From Pseudobdellovibrionaceae bacterium (lineage in GTDB: Bacteria; Bdellovibrionota; Bdellovibrionia; Bdellovibrionales; Bdellovibrionaceae), in NCBI GenBank assembly GCA_019637955.1, contig JAHBUS010000008.1, positions 157,997 through 221,996 on the forward strand: a stretch of DNA of 64,000 bases, in the 5' to 3' direction. The notes below the pieces were generated by a model. It ran no database searches. It saw only the letters and a list, made by a program, of their open reading frames with translations, and was not told the DNA's origin. Positions 23,591 through 33,282 of the stretch are shown here, piece by piece. The position numbers and the translations under genes are program-made. Every line of letters starts with the position of its first letter. Within the stretch, counting starts at the first letter, position 1.

Positions 23591-25657
23591 CTAGAGCTTG
23601 TCAGCCTCAAGAACAAAGACCCACTCCTTGGCCAATTGCTTTAAAAGCTCAAATCGTCCCGAAGCACCGGAGTGGCCCGATTTCAAATCGGTGAAAAAGA
23701 GAAGCAGATTCTTATCGGTTTTGACTTCGCGGAGTTTGGCCACCCACTTCGCCGGTTCCCAATACTGCACTTGCGAGTCGTGATAACCGGTGGTGACGAA
23801 AATGTGCGGATAGGCCTGCGCCTTGACGTTGTCGTAGGGCGAGTAGGACTTGATCACGTCGTAGTATTTTTTGTCATTGGGATTTCCCCATTCGCGGTAC
23901 TCGCTTGCCGTCAGCGGAATGGTTTCGTCAAGCATGGTCGTCAGCGCATCGACATAGGGAACTTCGGCCAGAACGCTCTTGAACAGATCCGGGCGCAAAT
24001 TGATCACGGCGCCCATCAAAAGGCCGCCCGCGCTTCCGCCCTGCGCCGACAGGCGTTTGGGAGCCACGTACTTTTCTTTGATGAGGTACTCACCGGCCGC
24101 GATAAAGTCGGTGAACGTGTTCATCTTTTTTTCGAGTCGACCGTTGTCGTACCACTGACGTCCCATCTCGGAGCCGCCGCGAATGTGCGCCTGCGCGTAG
24201 ACAAAACCCCGATCGACGAGACTGAAAACCGTCTCATCAAAACCAGGTTCCGTCGATAAACCGTAGGAGCCGTAGCCGTACAGCAGGCCGGGCGCCCGAC
24301 CGTCGAGCTCCAGGTCTTTTTTCATCACAATTGAGAGCGGAATTTGCGTTCCGTCTTTTGCCGTCGCCCAAAGGCGCTTGGTCACGTATTTGCTCTGATC
24401 GTAGCCGGGCACCTTGTCAATTTTAAGAACTTCGCGCTTTTGGTTGGCCACGTTTTCTTCATAGACGGTGTAAGGCTGAATCAAAGACGAGTACAAAAAG
24501 CGCACCTGCGCCGAAGCAAAGTCGGGAAGGTTCATGCCCGAAACGACATAAGCTTCATCAGGAAACGCCAGCAAACGGCCCGCTTTTGTCTTGGGATCAA
24601 AGATACGGATCTGCGTGAGACCTTTTTCGCGTTCTGAAAGAACCCAAAAGTCTTTGTACGCGTCCACGCTCTGAAGAAGCAGACCCTTGCGCTCGGGAAT
24701 CACTTCCGTCCACGCCTCCTTTTTGCGAGCCTCCACGTTGGCGCGCATCAAACGGAACTCAGGCGCCTTCCAGTTGGTGAGAATCAAAAAGTCGGAGCCC
24801 GAATCTTCAAGCCCATACTCGTGGTTGGCCTCTCGAGGGGAAAAAATCTGCCAGTGTCCCGTGGGTGTTTTGGCATCAAGGTAATGCCATTCGCTTGAGT
24901 CGCGCGTTGAGGACACCAAAAACAAATAACGGTTGGTGCGGCTTTTGGCGACGCCGATATCGAAAGTGATGTCCTTTTCTTCAAAAATGAGAACGGGTTC
25001 TTTGTCCGCATCGACGTTGATCCGGTACATCTGATTTGACCGAAGCGTGTCGGGATCTTGCTTGACGTAGAAGACCGTTTTTCCATCCTCGGCCCAAACG
25101 AACGAGGGGGTGATATTGCCGGCAATTTTTTTGCGCTTCTTTGTTTTGATGTCGTGAACAAAAAGATCGTAAAAACGGCGCCCCACGGTATCAATGGCGT
25201 AGAGAAAGCGCTGATGGTCCGGCGACATTTCAAGCCGAGAGGCATCGTAGTAATCCTTCCCCTTGGCCTCTTTGTTCTCGTCCAAAAGAATTTCTTCTTT
25301 CGCGGCTTCGCGATCAGCGATGCGGCAATGGATCGGGTACTCTTTGTTTTTGACGTAACGGACGTAGTACTTGAAATCGCCGTCCTTGACCGGGACCGAG
25401 CTTTCGTCCTTGTTCATGCGCGACTTCATCTCGTTGTAGATGGTCTTTTCCAGAGCCGCAAACGGCTTCAGCGTCTCTTGAACCCGTTTGTTCTCCTGCT
25501 TGAGGTAATCCAGAACCGGCTTGCTGTCGCGTTCTTTCATCCAGTAGTAATCGTCGATGCGAACATCGCCATGTTTTTCGAGTTGGTGGGGCTTTTTCAT
25601 TTGAGCTCCGGTGGTCAAAGGCAAAATCAGCAACAACAAAAACGCGAACCGTTTCAT
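23591..25657 (-). CDS. Exported oligopeptidase B-type serine peptidase (family S9)
   Basis: The 688-residue protein has an N-terminal signal peptide (residues 1-18, ending T-G-A-Q), a seven-bladed propeller region, then an alpha/beta-hydrolase domain. The catalytic triad is S542 (G-G-S-A-G-G), D627 (Y-H-D-S-Q-V) and H662 (S-G-H-S-G). The motif R-G-G-S-E-M-G-R-Q-W and D-E-T-I-P-L-T match oligopeptidase B (PtrB), which cuts short peptides after Arg/Lys. PtrB of E. coli is cytoplasmic, so the signal peptide here points to a periplasmic variant. ATG 25657 has GGAGCCGGA directly ahead. Confidence 0.93.
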   Translation of the reverse strand: MKRFAFLLLLILPLTTGAQMKKPHQLEKHGDVRIDDYYWMKERDSKPVLDYLKQENKRVQETLKPFAALEKTIYNEMKSRMNKDESSVPVKDGDFKYYVRYVKNKEYPIHCRIADREAAKEEILLDENKEAKGKDYYDASRLEMSPDHQRFLYAIDTVGRRFYDLFVHDIKTKKRKKIAGNITPSFVWAEDGKTVFYVKQDPDTLRSNQMYRINVDADKEPVLIFEEKDITFDIGVAKSRTNRYLFLVSSTRDSSEWHYLDAKTPTGHWQIFSPREANHEYGLEDSGSDFLILTNWKAPEFRLMRANVEARKKEAWTEVIPERKGLLLQSVDAYKDFWVLSEREKGLTQIRIFDPKTKAGRLLAFPDEAYVVSGMNLPDFASAQVRFLYSSLIQPYTVYEENVANQKREVLKIDKVPGYDQSKYVTKRLWATAKDGTQIPLSIVMKKDLELDGRAPGLLYGYGSYGLSTEPGFDETVFSLVDRGFVYAQAHIRGGSEMGRQWYDNGRLEKKMNTFTDFIAAGEYLIKEKYVAPKRLSAQGGSAGGLLMGAVINLRPDLFKSVLAEVPYVDALTTMLDETIPLTASEYREWGNPNDKKYYDVIKSYSPYDNVKAQAYPHIFVTTGYHDSQVQYWEPAKWVAKLREVKTDKNLLLFFTDLKSGHSGASGRFELLKQLAKEWVFVLEADKL

Positions 25658-25782
25658 TCCGGCTCCTTCGGCTGGAAGTGGAACAACAGCCGTCCAGCGT
25701 GGCACAAGGCCTAGGCCCTGTCTAACGGGAAACTCGACCTCCGTCGATTTTGAAACAGCGCCATTTCTGTTACGATAAAAAT

Positions 25783-26931
25783 GTGAGAACGCATCTGATC
25801 CGCGCCGGATTCATCCTCAGTCTTTTGACCGCTTGCCAAGCGCCCGTGCGCGATCTCGAAGCCGAAACCAGTTCGCTGGCCGTGTGGCAAATCGAAACCG
25901 GCACGACTCACGCCTGCGCCCGCGGCGGGGAAGCGCTTTACTGCTGGGGCGAGAACGCTTCGGGTCAACTCGGCGACGGCTCCCTGACGGATCACGCTCT
26001 TCCGCAAAAAGTTTTGGTCTCCGAGAACTTTCAAACGTTCGCCCTGGGAGGCGAACATTCTTGTGCGCTCGACCGCGAAGGCGCCGCTTGGTGCTGGGGC
26101 GGAAATTCGGCCTCTCAACTCGGCGATGGTGGCACCACTAGTCGCGCCACGCCCGCCAAGGTCAACCAAGGCAGCGTCCGCTTTGCATCTCTCAGCTCCG
26201 GCCTCGCGACGGTTTGCGCGCTCGCCACCGACCGGCGTCTTTACTGTTGGGGCGAGAACGGTGCGGGCGAGACGGCCAACGGCACCGCGGGCTCCGCGCT
26301 GACGACGCCGACCATGACCGCGGTGACCAGCCAGTTTCTGCAAATCTCCATGGGCACCTCGCACGGATGCGGGATCACCCCGCAAAACATTTTGAAGTGC
26401 TGGGGGCTCAATGCCCATTTTCAATTGGGTGATGGCACGGTCACAAGCCGGCCTTCGCCGATCGTCGCCGACTCAAGTCTCAAATTTCGAGCGCTCTCGG
26501 GTGGCGGCTCGCACAGCTGCGCGCTTCTGCTGGACGGACGGCCCAAATGTTGGGGCCTCAACTCCTCAGGTCAGATCGGAGATTCAACAACCGTGATCAA
26601 GGCCGTGGCCGCCGACGTCACCACGAGCGAAAAATTCGCGTCCCTGTCGTCGGGCGCGGATCATACCTGCGCCCTCAATGCCGCCGGACAAGCTTTTTGC
26701 TGGGGTTCGAATCAGTACGGGCAAATTGGTGACGGGACGTTGGCTTCGCACGACGAGCCCGTCGCCGTCGATATCGGAACTGTCTACGAAACAATCAAAG
26801 CGGGGGCGCAATTCACTTGCGGCGTCACTTCGCATAAACAACTGCGCTGCTGGGGCCGCAACCACAAAGGCCAATTGGGTCTGGGATCGAACACGGATCA
26901 AGCCTTACCCCAAACGGTCGCGCTTCCCTGA
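25783..26931 (+). CDS. RCC1-repeat lipoprotein
   Basis: This protein of about 382 residues has a lipoprotein signal (S-L-L-T-A-C near residue 18) followed by at least seven ~50-residue repeats. Their signature is C-A-L ... C-W-G-x-N-x-x-G-Q-L/I-G-D-G, as in RCC1/BLIP-II beta-propellers. Such propellers on the cell surface mediate protein binding. The start is GTG 25783 or ATG 25750; neither has a convincing ribosome-binding site. GTG gives the more normal lipoprotein signal. It is divergent from the peptidase gene, about 125 bp away. Confidence 0.88.
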   Translation: MRTHLIRAGFILSLLTACQAPVRDLEAETSSLAVWQIETGTTHACARGGEALYCWGENASGQLGDGSLTDHALPQKVLVSENFQTFALGGEHSCALDREGAAWCWGGNSASQLGDGGTTSRATPAKVNQGSVRFASLSSGLATVCALATDRRLYCWGENGAGETANGTAGSALTTPTMTAVTSQFLQISMGTSHGCGITPQNILKCWGLNAHFQLGDGTVTSRPSPIVADSSLKFRALSGGGSHSCALLLDGRPKCWGLNSSGQIGDSTTVIKAVAADVTTSEKFASLSSGADHTCALNAAGQAFCWGSNQYGQIGDGTLASHDEPVAVDIGTVYETIKAGAQFTCGVTSHKQLRCWGRNHKGQLGLGSNTDQALPQTVALP

Positions 26932-27075
26932 CTCTCAACGTGACCATTTTGGTCACCGCTCTATCCTTCTTATAAGGTGCTTTCCCTGAAGTTCAAGCCA
27001 ACGCCGTTTCGCGCGTTCAACTGCTGGAATTGATTTTTGCTATGAGATCCGAACCATCCATCGGAGGACCTCGAA

Positions 27076-28155
27076 ATGAAAAAGACATCCCTGGCCTTGG
27101 CCGCCTTGATCGCCACTTTTGCCGGCGCCGCCTTGGCCGACAACGTCGACGCGTACAGCGCGACTTATTACGCTGAGACTCAAGATCAAGTCCGTCTTTT
27201 TTTGAAAACCGAGATCAATGGCAAGTCGCTACTGGTTCCGAAATTCACCGTTCCTTCGGAGTCGATCCTTTCGCTCGATATCCGCGAAATGAGCGAGGCC
27301 ATCAACTATCAGAAAATCTCACCCGAACGCGTGAATCAAGAGTACTCCGAGAATGAGTCGGGAGCGGGCGCGCGCATGTCGCGCGGTGGCTGGATCTGCG
27401 GAATCCGCGTGATCGATATCTTGGATGAAGATCTTCGCGAGTCCGAAATGCTCGAGCGCGACGACTATTGTTTGTCCCAAACCATGATCAAAAATCTCAA
27501 AGTCATGGACGGGAACAGCGAGCCCGTGAAGGAAGCGGTTAAGCTTCAGAACGAGCAGCAAGATGACCGCCTCCTAAAGTCGGTCTCCAACACGCTGAAC
27601 CGCATTGATGCCGATGCCCAGTGGCGCATCGACAACATGCCTCACGAAATCGCTGACATCGGCGGACGTATGATCAGTCCCATCAAAAACTGCGGCAACG
27701 GTTGTTTGAAAGCAAATAGCGAATTCGGTATGCGCCGCCATCCCGTTTTACGCCGCACGCGCCTGCACAAAGGCATCGACCTCAAAGCGGCGACCGGCAC
27801 TCAAGTTGTCGCCGTCTATGACGGAAAAGTTCTGGCGAACCGCACGGAGTCCCGCCGCGGCCGGCTCAAGGGTTACGGTTATTACACGATCGTCGTCTAT
27901 CCCACCAAAGGCATGCAAACGCTCTACGCGCACTTGTCGAAGCAAAGCCTGCGTAACGGGACTCCCGTCAAGCAAGGACAGACCGTCGCCCTTTCGGGCG
28001 CGACCGGGATCGGCACCGGACCCCACCTTCACTTTGAAACTCACACGGTCAGCCGCGGCGTGATGTCGGTGAAGAATCCTCGTCTCTTTATGAGCCATCT
28101 CTTCGCGCGCGTCGCTTCGTTCTTCAAATTTTTCGACCTGACAAAATCAACGTAA
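27076..28155 (+). CDS. Exported M23-family zinc metallopeptidase (LytM/endopeptidase type)
   Basis: This 359-residue protein has a Sec signal peptide ending A-L-A-D (residue ~22), an N-terminal domain of unknown fold, and a C-terminal M23 domain. Zinc ligands H and D are in L-H-K-G-I-D-L (~232-238) and H-L-H-F-E (~315-319). M23 enzymes cut peptidoglycan cross-bridges or serve as degraded activators; all ligands are present, so it is likely active. CGGAGGAC precedes ATG 27076, and a strong terminator follows the gene. Confidence 0.93.
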   Translation: MKKTSLALAALIATFAGAALADNVDAYSATYYAETQDQVRLFLKTEINGKSLLVPKFTVPSESILSLDIREMSEAINYQKISPERVNQEYSENESGAGARMSRGGWICGIRVIDILDEDLRESEMLERDDYCLSQTMIKNLKVMDGNSEPVKEAVKLQNEQQDDRLLKSVSNTLNRIDADAQWRIDNMPHEIADIGGRMISPIKNCGNGCLKANSEFGMRRHPVLRRTRLHKGIDLKAATGTQVVAVYDGKVLANRTESRRGRLKGYGYYTIVVYPTKGMQTLYAHLSKQSLRNGTPVKQGQTVALSGATGIGTGPHLHFETHTVSRGVMSVKNPRLFMSHLFARVASFFKFFDLTKST

Positions 28156-28185
28156 GCGGTTCTCGGCCGTGATTCGTCTCACTCT

Positions 28186-28217
28186 AAGAAAGAGGGCCAA
28201 AAGCCCTCTTTCTTTTT
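28186..28217 (+). terminator. Rho-independent terminator after the M23 peptidase gene
   Basis: A perfect 12-bp stem, AAGAAAGAGGGC / GCCCTCTTTCTT, with a 5-nt loop CAAAA is followed by a run of T. It lies 31 bp after the M23 peptidase stop. Confidence 0.92.
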
Positions 28218-28254
28218 GGGCTTAAGTCTCCGAACATAAAGGTCTGGGGGATGA

Positions 28255-28800
28255 ATGAGTTCCAAGTTTTGGGGACGCTATTTGCCATTGTGCCTATCGG
28301 CCGTGATGACCCTTCTGCTTTTTCAAAACTGCGGAAAGTCGTTTCAGACGATCGAGGTCGGACCGTCGACCGCGGTTTTTCAATCGACCCAGCCCGAGGG
28401 GCTTGATCTTTCTCACGGCAAAGTCTTTCTCATCACCCGAAAATCCAGCGGCGCGGTTCGTAACGTCTTAGACGCCGAGGTCTACTTGGACTTTAATACG
28501 ATCAACACGCGTCGTTCCGATCCCCTCTGTTGGGGGTATTCGCACCTCACTTACAACACCCGCAACGCACTTGAGACCCATATTTACGATCTCGAAGATG
28601 CCCAATCGCAAGTGTCGGCCGAAATCGCGGCGCGCGCGGCGGGATCAGATTTTCAAGTTCTGATTATTGCCGAGAGCAACGTCACGTTCAATCCGTCGAC
28701 CTTGCCCGCCGGGACGCAGCTTCTGGTCGGCTCGGCAAGCGCGGCGAAAACGATGATCGAATCTTTCGTCACGAACCCGGAGTCGGTGGTCTGCCAATAA
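28255..28800 (+). CDS. Lipoprotein with F-Q-N-C-G lipobox, unknown function
   Basis: This 181-residue protein has a lipoprotein signal (L-L-L-F-Q-N-C-G-K, lipidation at C26). The mature domain has no recognised family and contains two further cysteines (P-L-C-W and C-terminal V-V-C-Q). The unusual lipobox F-Q-N-C-G is shared with the lipoprotein at 31561-33282, suggesting a lineage-specific signal. The 3' end overlaps the convergent Mpo1-like gene by 32 nt. Confidence 0.75.
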   Translation: MSSKFWGRYLPLCLSAVMTLLLFQNCGKSFQTIEVGPSTAVFQSTQPEGLDLSHGKVFLITRKSSGAVRNVLDAEVYLDFNTINTRRSDPLCWGYSHLTYNTRNALETHIYDLEDAQSQVSAEIAARAAGSDFQVLIIAESNVTFNPSTLPAGTQLLVGSASAAKTMIESFVTNPESVVCQ

Positions 28801-29221
28801 GCGCTGGAAAGAGTTTCGAAAGAACCCAGACCGGTCCGATCAAAAGAAAAAGCAGATCTTGAAAGAACGAGGGCTTTTTGCCCTCCACCTTGTGTCCGTA
28901 GAACTGACCAATCCAGGCCAAGACGAAAACGAAGAGGCTGACCCAGCGAAGCTGCGGAATCCAAGGAAACGTCGCGAACATCACGAGCGTCATCGCCGTC
29001 ATCGCCAGCACGACCCGTACATTTTCAAAGAACGCATAATAGACCAGGGCCGCGAACGTGATCGCGTGCGCCAAGGTCAGGCCCTCGGTGAGCCCGAAGG
29101 TGTAGGCAAATCCGAGCAAGCTCCACATGATCGCCGGAACGCAGAGATTGTGGAGCTTGATGTTCACGGGATTTTGGTGAGATTCGGCGTACTCACTCAG
29201 GTAAGTCTCTAAACGTTTCAT
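28769..29221 (-). CDS. Mpo1/DUF962-family membrane protein
   Basis: This 150-residue protein begins with S-E-Y-A-E-S-H-Q-N-P-V-N-I-K-L-H (~9-24), the conserved opening of the Mpo1-like family, then four hydrophobic helices and the later G-H-K-V-E-G-K-K-P-S-F-F-Q-D (~112-125). Yeast Mpo1 is an iron-dependent dioxygenase of 2-hydroxy fatty acids; the conserved histidines are present here. The bacterial role is not established. ATG 29221 is chosen by family alignment. Confidence 0.85.
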   Translation of the reverse strand: MKRLETYLSEYAESHQNPVNIKLHNLCVPAIMWSLLGFAYTFGLTEGLTLAHAITFAALVYYAFFENVRVVLAMTAMTLVMFATFPWIPQLRWVSLFVFVLAWIGQFYGHKVEGKKPSFFQDLLFLLIGPVWVLSKLFPALIGRPPTPGS

Positions 29222-29290
29222 GCCTTTATCATAGCCCAGAACCCGATTTTGCCAATGAAAAGGGCCCGGTTTTTGAATTGAGTCCAGGGC

Positions 29291-30292
29291 ATGAGGCTGT
29301 GGCTGCATGGACTTCTCATTACGACGTTTTGGATGTCAAACCTTTGGGCGGAGGTGCGCCTTTTGGTCTGGCAACCCACTCCCTCGCATCCGCGCTTTCT
29401 TTTGCCCGTGAAAGAAGGCGAAACCAACCGCCAGGCGGTGGAGTCGTACCGAGCCCTTTTGCACAGTGGGACCGAGCTCAAAGAGGTGCTCCCGCCTTCG
29501 GTTTTCCAAAATAGCGAGGGCTCTTACAGCGAACTCCCCAAGGGCCGCGACAAGTCTCTTTTTATCGCGAACAACGCCGGGGATCACCGCATCGACGCGG
29601 CCCGGGTGCAAAAATTCATGGCCCAGCTCCCGCAGACCGACAACTATGTCCTGGCGCTCGGCGCGGCCGAACGTCTTCGCCCCGGCGCGCGCGCGCAATT
29701 CTACGACAAGATTGTTTCTGAGTTCGCGGGTCTCGTCGCCATGGGCGGTGATGACGTAACTCCCAAGATGTACCGCGAGCCCGTCACTTACGCGCGCGGC
29801 TTTAATGGCGCGCGCGACGCGCTCGAAATTGAGCTGATCCGGGCGTACGTGAAGGCTGAAAAGGGATTTATGTTCGGCGTTTGCCGTGGCCACCAGATCA
29901 CGAGCGTCGCCTTAGGATACAAAATGGTGCAAGACATTCCGATCGAAATCCAGTCGCCCACACGTCATGCTGACAATGATCACGTCGTTCGTCAGCTGAC
30001 CACCACTCATGGGATCTTGCGCACACAGATCGGCTCACTGCGTCCGTTTGAGGCTTACAGCTGGCACCACCAGTCCGTGATCTTCCACGAGGGCGGACCG
30101 CTGGAGCTCGCCGCCGTGAGCCCCGAGGGGATCACCGAGGCCCTGGAGTTTAAAAATGGCAAAGGCCTTTTGGTTCAATTTCACCCCGAATTGAAATCCG
30201 CGCCCGAAAGCGTGGCTATTCTTGAAGGCGTTTGGAACGGCGTGCGTTCCCACGTGGGAACCTTCAGCTGCCGCCGTGTCTTGCGCCATTGA
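29291..30292 (+). CDS. Exported class I glutamine amidotransferase-like peptidase (C26)
   Basis: This 333-residue protein has a hydrophobic signal peptide (~1-20) and a C26/gamma-glutamyl hydrolase-like domain. The nucleophile is C198 in F-G-V-C-R-G-H-Q, with H298 and E300 in Q-F-H-P-E; G-G-D-D-V-T-P (~152-158) matches the PuuD-type group. Substrates in this family are gamma-glutamyl compounds. Export makes a periplasmic role in peptide or glutamyl-conjugate hydrolysis likely. The C-terminal R-R-V-L-R-H tail is not conserved. Confidence 0.88.
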   Translation: MRLWLHGLLITTFWMSNLWAEVRLLVWQPTPSHPRFLLPVKEGETNRQAVESYRALLHSGTELKEVLPPSVFQNSEGSYSELPKGRDKSLFIANNAGDHRIDAARVQKFMAQLPQTDNYVLALGAAERLRPGARAQFYDKIVSEFAGLVAMGGDDVTPKMYREPVTYARGFNGARDALEIELIRAYVKAEKGFMFGVCRGHQITSVALGYKMVQDIPIEIQSPTRHADNDHVVRQLTTTHGILRTQIGSLRPFEAYSWHHQSVIFHEGGPLELAAVSPEGITEALEFKNGKGLLVQFHPELKSAPESVAILEGVWNGVRSHVGTFSCRRVLRH

Positions 30293-30353
30293 CGAATGCC
30301 AATAAAATCACAAACCTTTTGCTCTTCAGCACGGCTGAGACCACACTTTTTTT

Positions 30354-30539
30354 ATGGAAGAGGTTGAGAAACGCTTTAAGTGCCCCCATTGTTTCGAGAG
30401 AATCTCGATGCTTCTGGATGTGAGTTTGGACGAAGAGCAAACCTACATCGAGGACTGCGAGGTTTGCTGTCGACCGATCCAAATCACCTATTCTGCCCAC
30501 AACGCGCGTCTTGTTTCGTTCTCGTGCGCTGCGGCCTAA
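30354..30539 (+). CDS. CPXCG-motif cysteine-rich protein
   Basis: This 61-residue protein has C-P-H-C (10-13), the conserved Y-I-E-D-C-E-V-C-C-R-P-I (31-42) and a final cysteine, typical of a small widespread zinc-binding family with no established function. It lies 9 bp upstream of msrB and is almost certainly co-transcribed with it. A redox or metal role alongside MsrB is possible. Confidence 0.9.
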   Translation: MEEVEKRFKCPHCFERISMLLDVSLDEEQTYIEDCEVCCRPIQITYSAHNARLVSFSCAAA

Positions 30540-30548
30540 GGAGACTCT

Positions 30549-30989
30549 ATGTACAAGAAGCCTTCACCCGAAGAACTCAAATCCAAACTTTCCGAAATGC
30601 AGTACTGCGTGACTCAAGAAGAGGGCACCGAAGCCCCCTTCAACAATGAGTACTGGGACAACAAGCGCGAAGGCATTTATGTCGATGTCGTCTCGGGCGA
30701 AGTCTTATTTAGCTCCATCGACAAGTTCGATTCCGGAACGGGCTGGCCGAGCTTCACCAAGCCGCTCGAACCGCAAAACTTGACCGAGAAAAAGGACCGA
30801 CGGCATTTTATGGAGCGCACTGAAGTCCGCAGCAAACAAGGCGACTCTCACTTGGGTCATGTCTTCGACGACGGACCGGGGCCCGAGGGCCTTCGCTACT
30901 GCATGAACTCGGCAGCGATGCGCTTTATCCCCAAAGAAGAACTTGAAGCCAAGGGCTACGGTTCGTATCTCTCTTTGTTCAAAAAATAA
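30549..30989 (+). CDS. msrB: Peptide-methionine (R)-S-oxide reductase
   Basis: This 146-residue MsrB reduces methionine-R-sulfoxide in proteins. Key segments are [10 protein letters not shown] (60-69), [10 protein letters not shown] (101-110) and catalytic C118 in R-Y-C-M-N-S. The two C-x2-C zinc pairs of many MsrB proteins are missing (G-I-Y-V-D-V-V-S-G instead), so this is a zinc-free form. The only other cysteine is C20, which may serve as resolving residue. AAGGAG precedes ATG 30549. Confidence 0.95.
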   Translation: MYKKPSPEELKSKLSEMQYCVTQEEGTEAPFNNEYWDNKREGIYVDVVSGEVLFSSIDKFDSGTGWPSFTKPLEPQNLTEKKDRRHFMERTEVRSKQGDSHLGHVFDDGPGPEGLRYCMNSAAMRFIPKEELEAKGYGSYLSLFKK

Positions 30990-30990
30990 A

Positions 30991-31401
30991 ATGCCTGCGA
31001 TCAAGTCGGTTTTGATCAATATCGATGTCGAAGATCTCGAAAAAGCGGCGGACTTCTACACCGCCGCTTTTCATTTGCGGCGCGGGCGTCATTTGGGTCC
31101 GCAAGTTCTGGAACTCACCGGCGCGGGCCTGCACTTTTATCTATTACAAAAAGAGAGCGGCTCCTCCGCGAGTTCGATGACTCCGGATCGGCGCCGCTAT
31201 GATCGTCACTGGACGCCTGTTCACCTCGATTTCGTCGTCGATTCGATCGATGAATCCCTGGCGCAATTTCTATCCGCTGGTGGAAAGATCGAGTCTCCCA
31301 CACGCGATGAAAAATGGGGCCGGATTGCTCAGGGGTCCGATCCCTTCGGAAACGGGATTTGCCTCATCCAATTTCTCGGACGGGGTTACGACGAAGCCTA
31401 A
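30991..31401 (+). CDS. VOC/glyoxalase-family protein
   Basis: This 136-residue protein has the paired beta-alpha-beta-beta-beta pattern of the vicinal-oxygen-chelate superfamily: V-L-I-N-I-D-V-E-D-L-E-K-A-A-D-F-Y near the start, H-L-D-F-V-V-D-S-I in the middle and D-P-F-G-N-G-I near the end. The start ATG 30991 follows the msrB stop by one base, so it is translationally coupled with msrB. The substrate cannot be told from sequence. Confidence 0.88.
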   Translation: MPAIKSVLINIDVEDLEKAADFYTAAFHLRRGRHLGPQVLELTGAGLHFYLLQKESGSSASSMTPDRRRYDRHWTPVHLDFVVDSIDESLAQFLSAGGKIESPTRDEKWGRIAQGSDPFGNGICLIQFLGRGYDEA

Positions 31402-31560
31402 CCTCATCCACGCTCTTGTCTCATTTCGAGATAAAGCCGCTCCAAACCTGGACGTTCGCTCGCACTCATTTGGCGAGAACCTTGTTATCCGCCTAGAATA
31501 AACAGACAGGGGATGAGAGGCCGCGCCGCCGATGCGGAACCGCGCCTTTCGGGGGAAACC

Positions 31561-33282
31561 ATGCTCAAGCTCAAACATTTTGGCAAAGTCGCGCAAACCA
31601 CCGCTTTTTTTGGCGTTTTGACCGCCATCGCGGTGTCTTTCCAAAACTGCGGCGGGCCCGCAGGTTTAGATCTGAGCTCTGGCGGCCTTGTTGAATCCTC
31701 GTCGACCAACTTGGTCGAAGTGTCTGCCCGCCTCTTTGACCCCGCCGTTCCTGAAGAGTGCATCCAAGTGGGCGCCGGCGCGACAATCCCGACGCTCAAA
31801 TGGCAATGGCTTCCCACCGCGCAGTATCTGAACTTCGATCAAGTGATGTCGGCACCGGTTGTCGGGGACATCAACGGCGACGGGAAGCCGGAGGTTGTTG
31901 CGACTTACTTCTCGGTTCGCGAACAAGACCGATTCGGTGACGCCGTCGGAACCACGTACACCGCCAATGGCGTGATCAGGATCATCAACGGCAGCACCGG
32001 GCGCGATCTCATGGCGATGGGAGCGGCCAACCTGGCTCCCATGGGATCGACGACGCCACTGCTCGTGGATCTCGATAGCGACGGCACGATGGAAATCGTG
32101 TACCAGCACTACACCGGAACCAAAATTGTCGCGCTGAATTCGAACGGAACTTTACGTTGGACCTTCCCGGTTCCCGAAACCATCTTCTGCATGGATGGAC
32201 TTTCGGCGTACGATCTCGATAAAAACGGACGTCCCGAGATCATCACGTCCAACTACACGATCGAAGAGGACGCAACCAGGCAGCCCTTTAAGAAGGTCGC
32301 CTTGCAAGGTCAGACCGGCGCCAACAATTGCAAAGCGCTCGTCCTGGCCACAAAGAACGATCAGAGCGATCTCAAGATTCTCACCTTTGCGGGAATTTTT
32401 AATCTGAACGGAACCGTGTCTTCTCCCCTGAACACGACCAATCTCGGACTTGTCGCGATCGGTGCGGGCGATGTGCGCCCGGATGTGCAAGGAAACGAAG
32501 TCGTGCGCATCGCGCAGTTCCCCGGAACGGGAAGCGCGCTTGAAATTATCAACGCCTCGACGGGGGCGCTTCTTTCGACAACGAGCCTCGACTCGTTGAG
32601 CGTGCGCCGATGTCCGAGCAATACGGTCGGCGGGGGGCCCCTGACCATCGGAAACTTCGACGATGATCCGAGCACGATGGAAGTCGCCGTGGCCACGGGT
32701 CAAAACCTGATGATCTTCAATGGTCATGGGCAGCTCTTGGCCGCCTCTGAAACGCAAGATTGCTCATCGCTGCAAACTGGGATGAGTTCTTTTGACTTTA
32801 ATGGAGATGGAAAACCGGAGCTTCTCTATGGCGACGAAGAGTACTTCCGGATTTATAGCTACCGTCCCGGCAAGCTTCTCGAGATCTTTAAGATCGTCAA
32901 TCCGACGGGAACGCTGCTCGAGTATCCGGTGGTGGCGGACATTGACGGCAACGGAACCGCCGAGCTACTCGTGGCCGGCAACAACTACGCGGTCTCAAGC
33001 TTTTACAAAGATCCGGGTGAAGCGGGCGATGTCGAAGCGGCCAAACGCGTGACGGGAATCCGCGCCTTCACCGCCCAGATCAATCAAGCCTGGATGAAAA
33101 CGCGTCCCATTTGGAATCAGCACTACTACCAGCCCTCGCTGGTGTCGGACCGTGGCGTTTCTTTGGATGCGCGCACCTTCGCCAACTCGGCGATCGCCAA
33201 GGGCCTGCGGATCAACCAGCAGTTGTCGCTGGCTCCACCCACGTGCGTGAAAAAGACGGATGTGACGAAGGGCGTTCGGTAA
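31561..33282 (+). CDS. FG-GAP/VCBS-repeat lipoprotein
   Basis: This protein of about 573 residues has lipoprotein signal S-F-Q-N-C-G-G (lipidation near C24), followed by repeated D-I-N-G-D-G-K-P-E-V, D-L-D-S-D-G-T, D-L-D-K-N-G-R-P-E and D-F-N-G-D-G-K-P-E segments. These are calcium-binding loops of integrin-alpha-like propeller repeats. It is probably surface exposed and adhesive. ATG 31561 is chosen for the signal peptide, with GGGGGAAA ahead. It is the last chromosomal gene before the conjugative element. Confidence 0.88.
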   Translation: MLKLKHFGKVAQTTAFFGVLTAIAVSFQNCGGPAGLDLSSGGLVESSSTNLVEVSARLFDPAVPEECIQVGAGATIPTLKWQWLPTAQYLNFDQVMSAPVVGDINGDGKPEVVATYFSVREQDRFGDAVGTTYTANGVIRIINGSTGRDLMAMGAANLAPMGSTTPLLVDLDSDGTMEIVYQHYTGTKIVALNSNGTLRWTFPVPETIFCMDGLSAYDLDKNGRPEIITSNYTIEEDATRQPFKKVALQGQTGANNCKALVLATKNDQSDLKILTFAGIFNLNGTVSSPLNTTNLGLVAIGAGDVRPDVQGNEVVRIAQFPGTGSALEIINASTGALLSTTSLDSLSVRRCPSNTVGGGPLTIGNFDDDPSTMEVAVATGQNLMIFNGHGQLLAASETQDCSSLQTGMSSFDFNGDGKPELLYGDEEYFRIYSYRPGKLLEIFKIVNPTGTLLEYPVVADIDGNGTAELLVAGNNYAVSSFYKDPGEAGDVEAAKRVTGIRAFTAQINQAWMKTRPIWNQHYYQPSLVSDRGVSLDARTFANSAIAKGLRINQQLSLAPPTCVKKTDVTKGVR

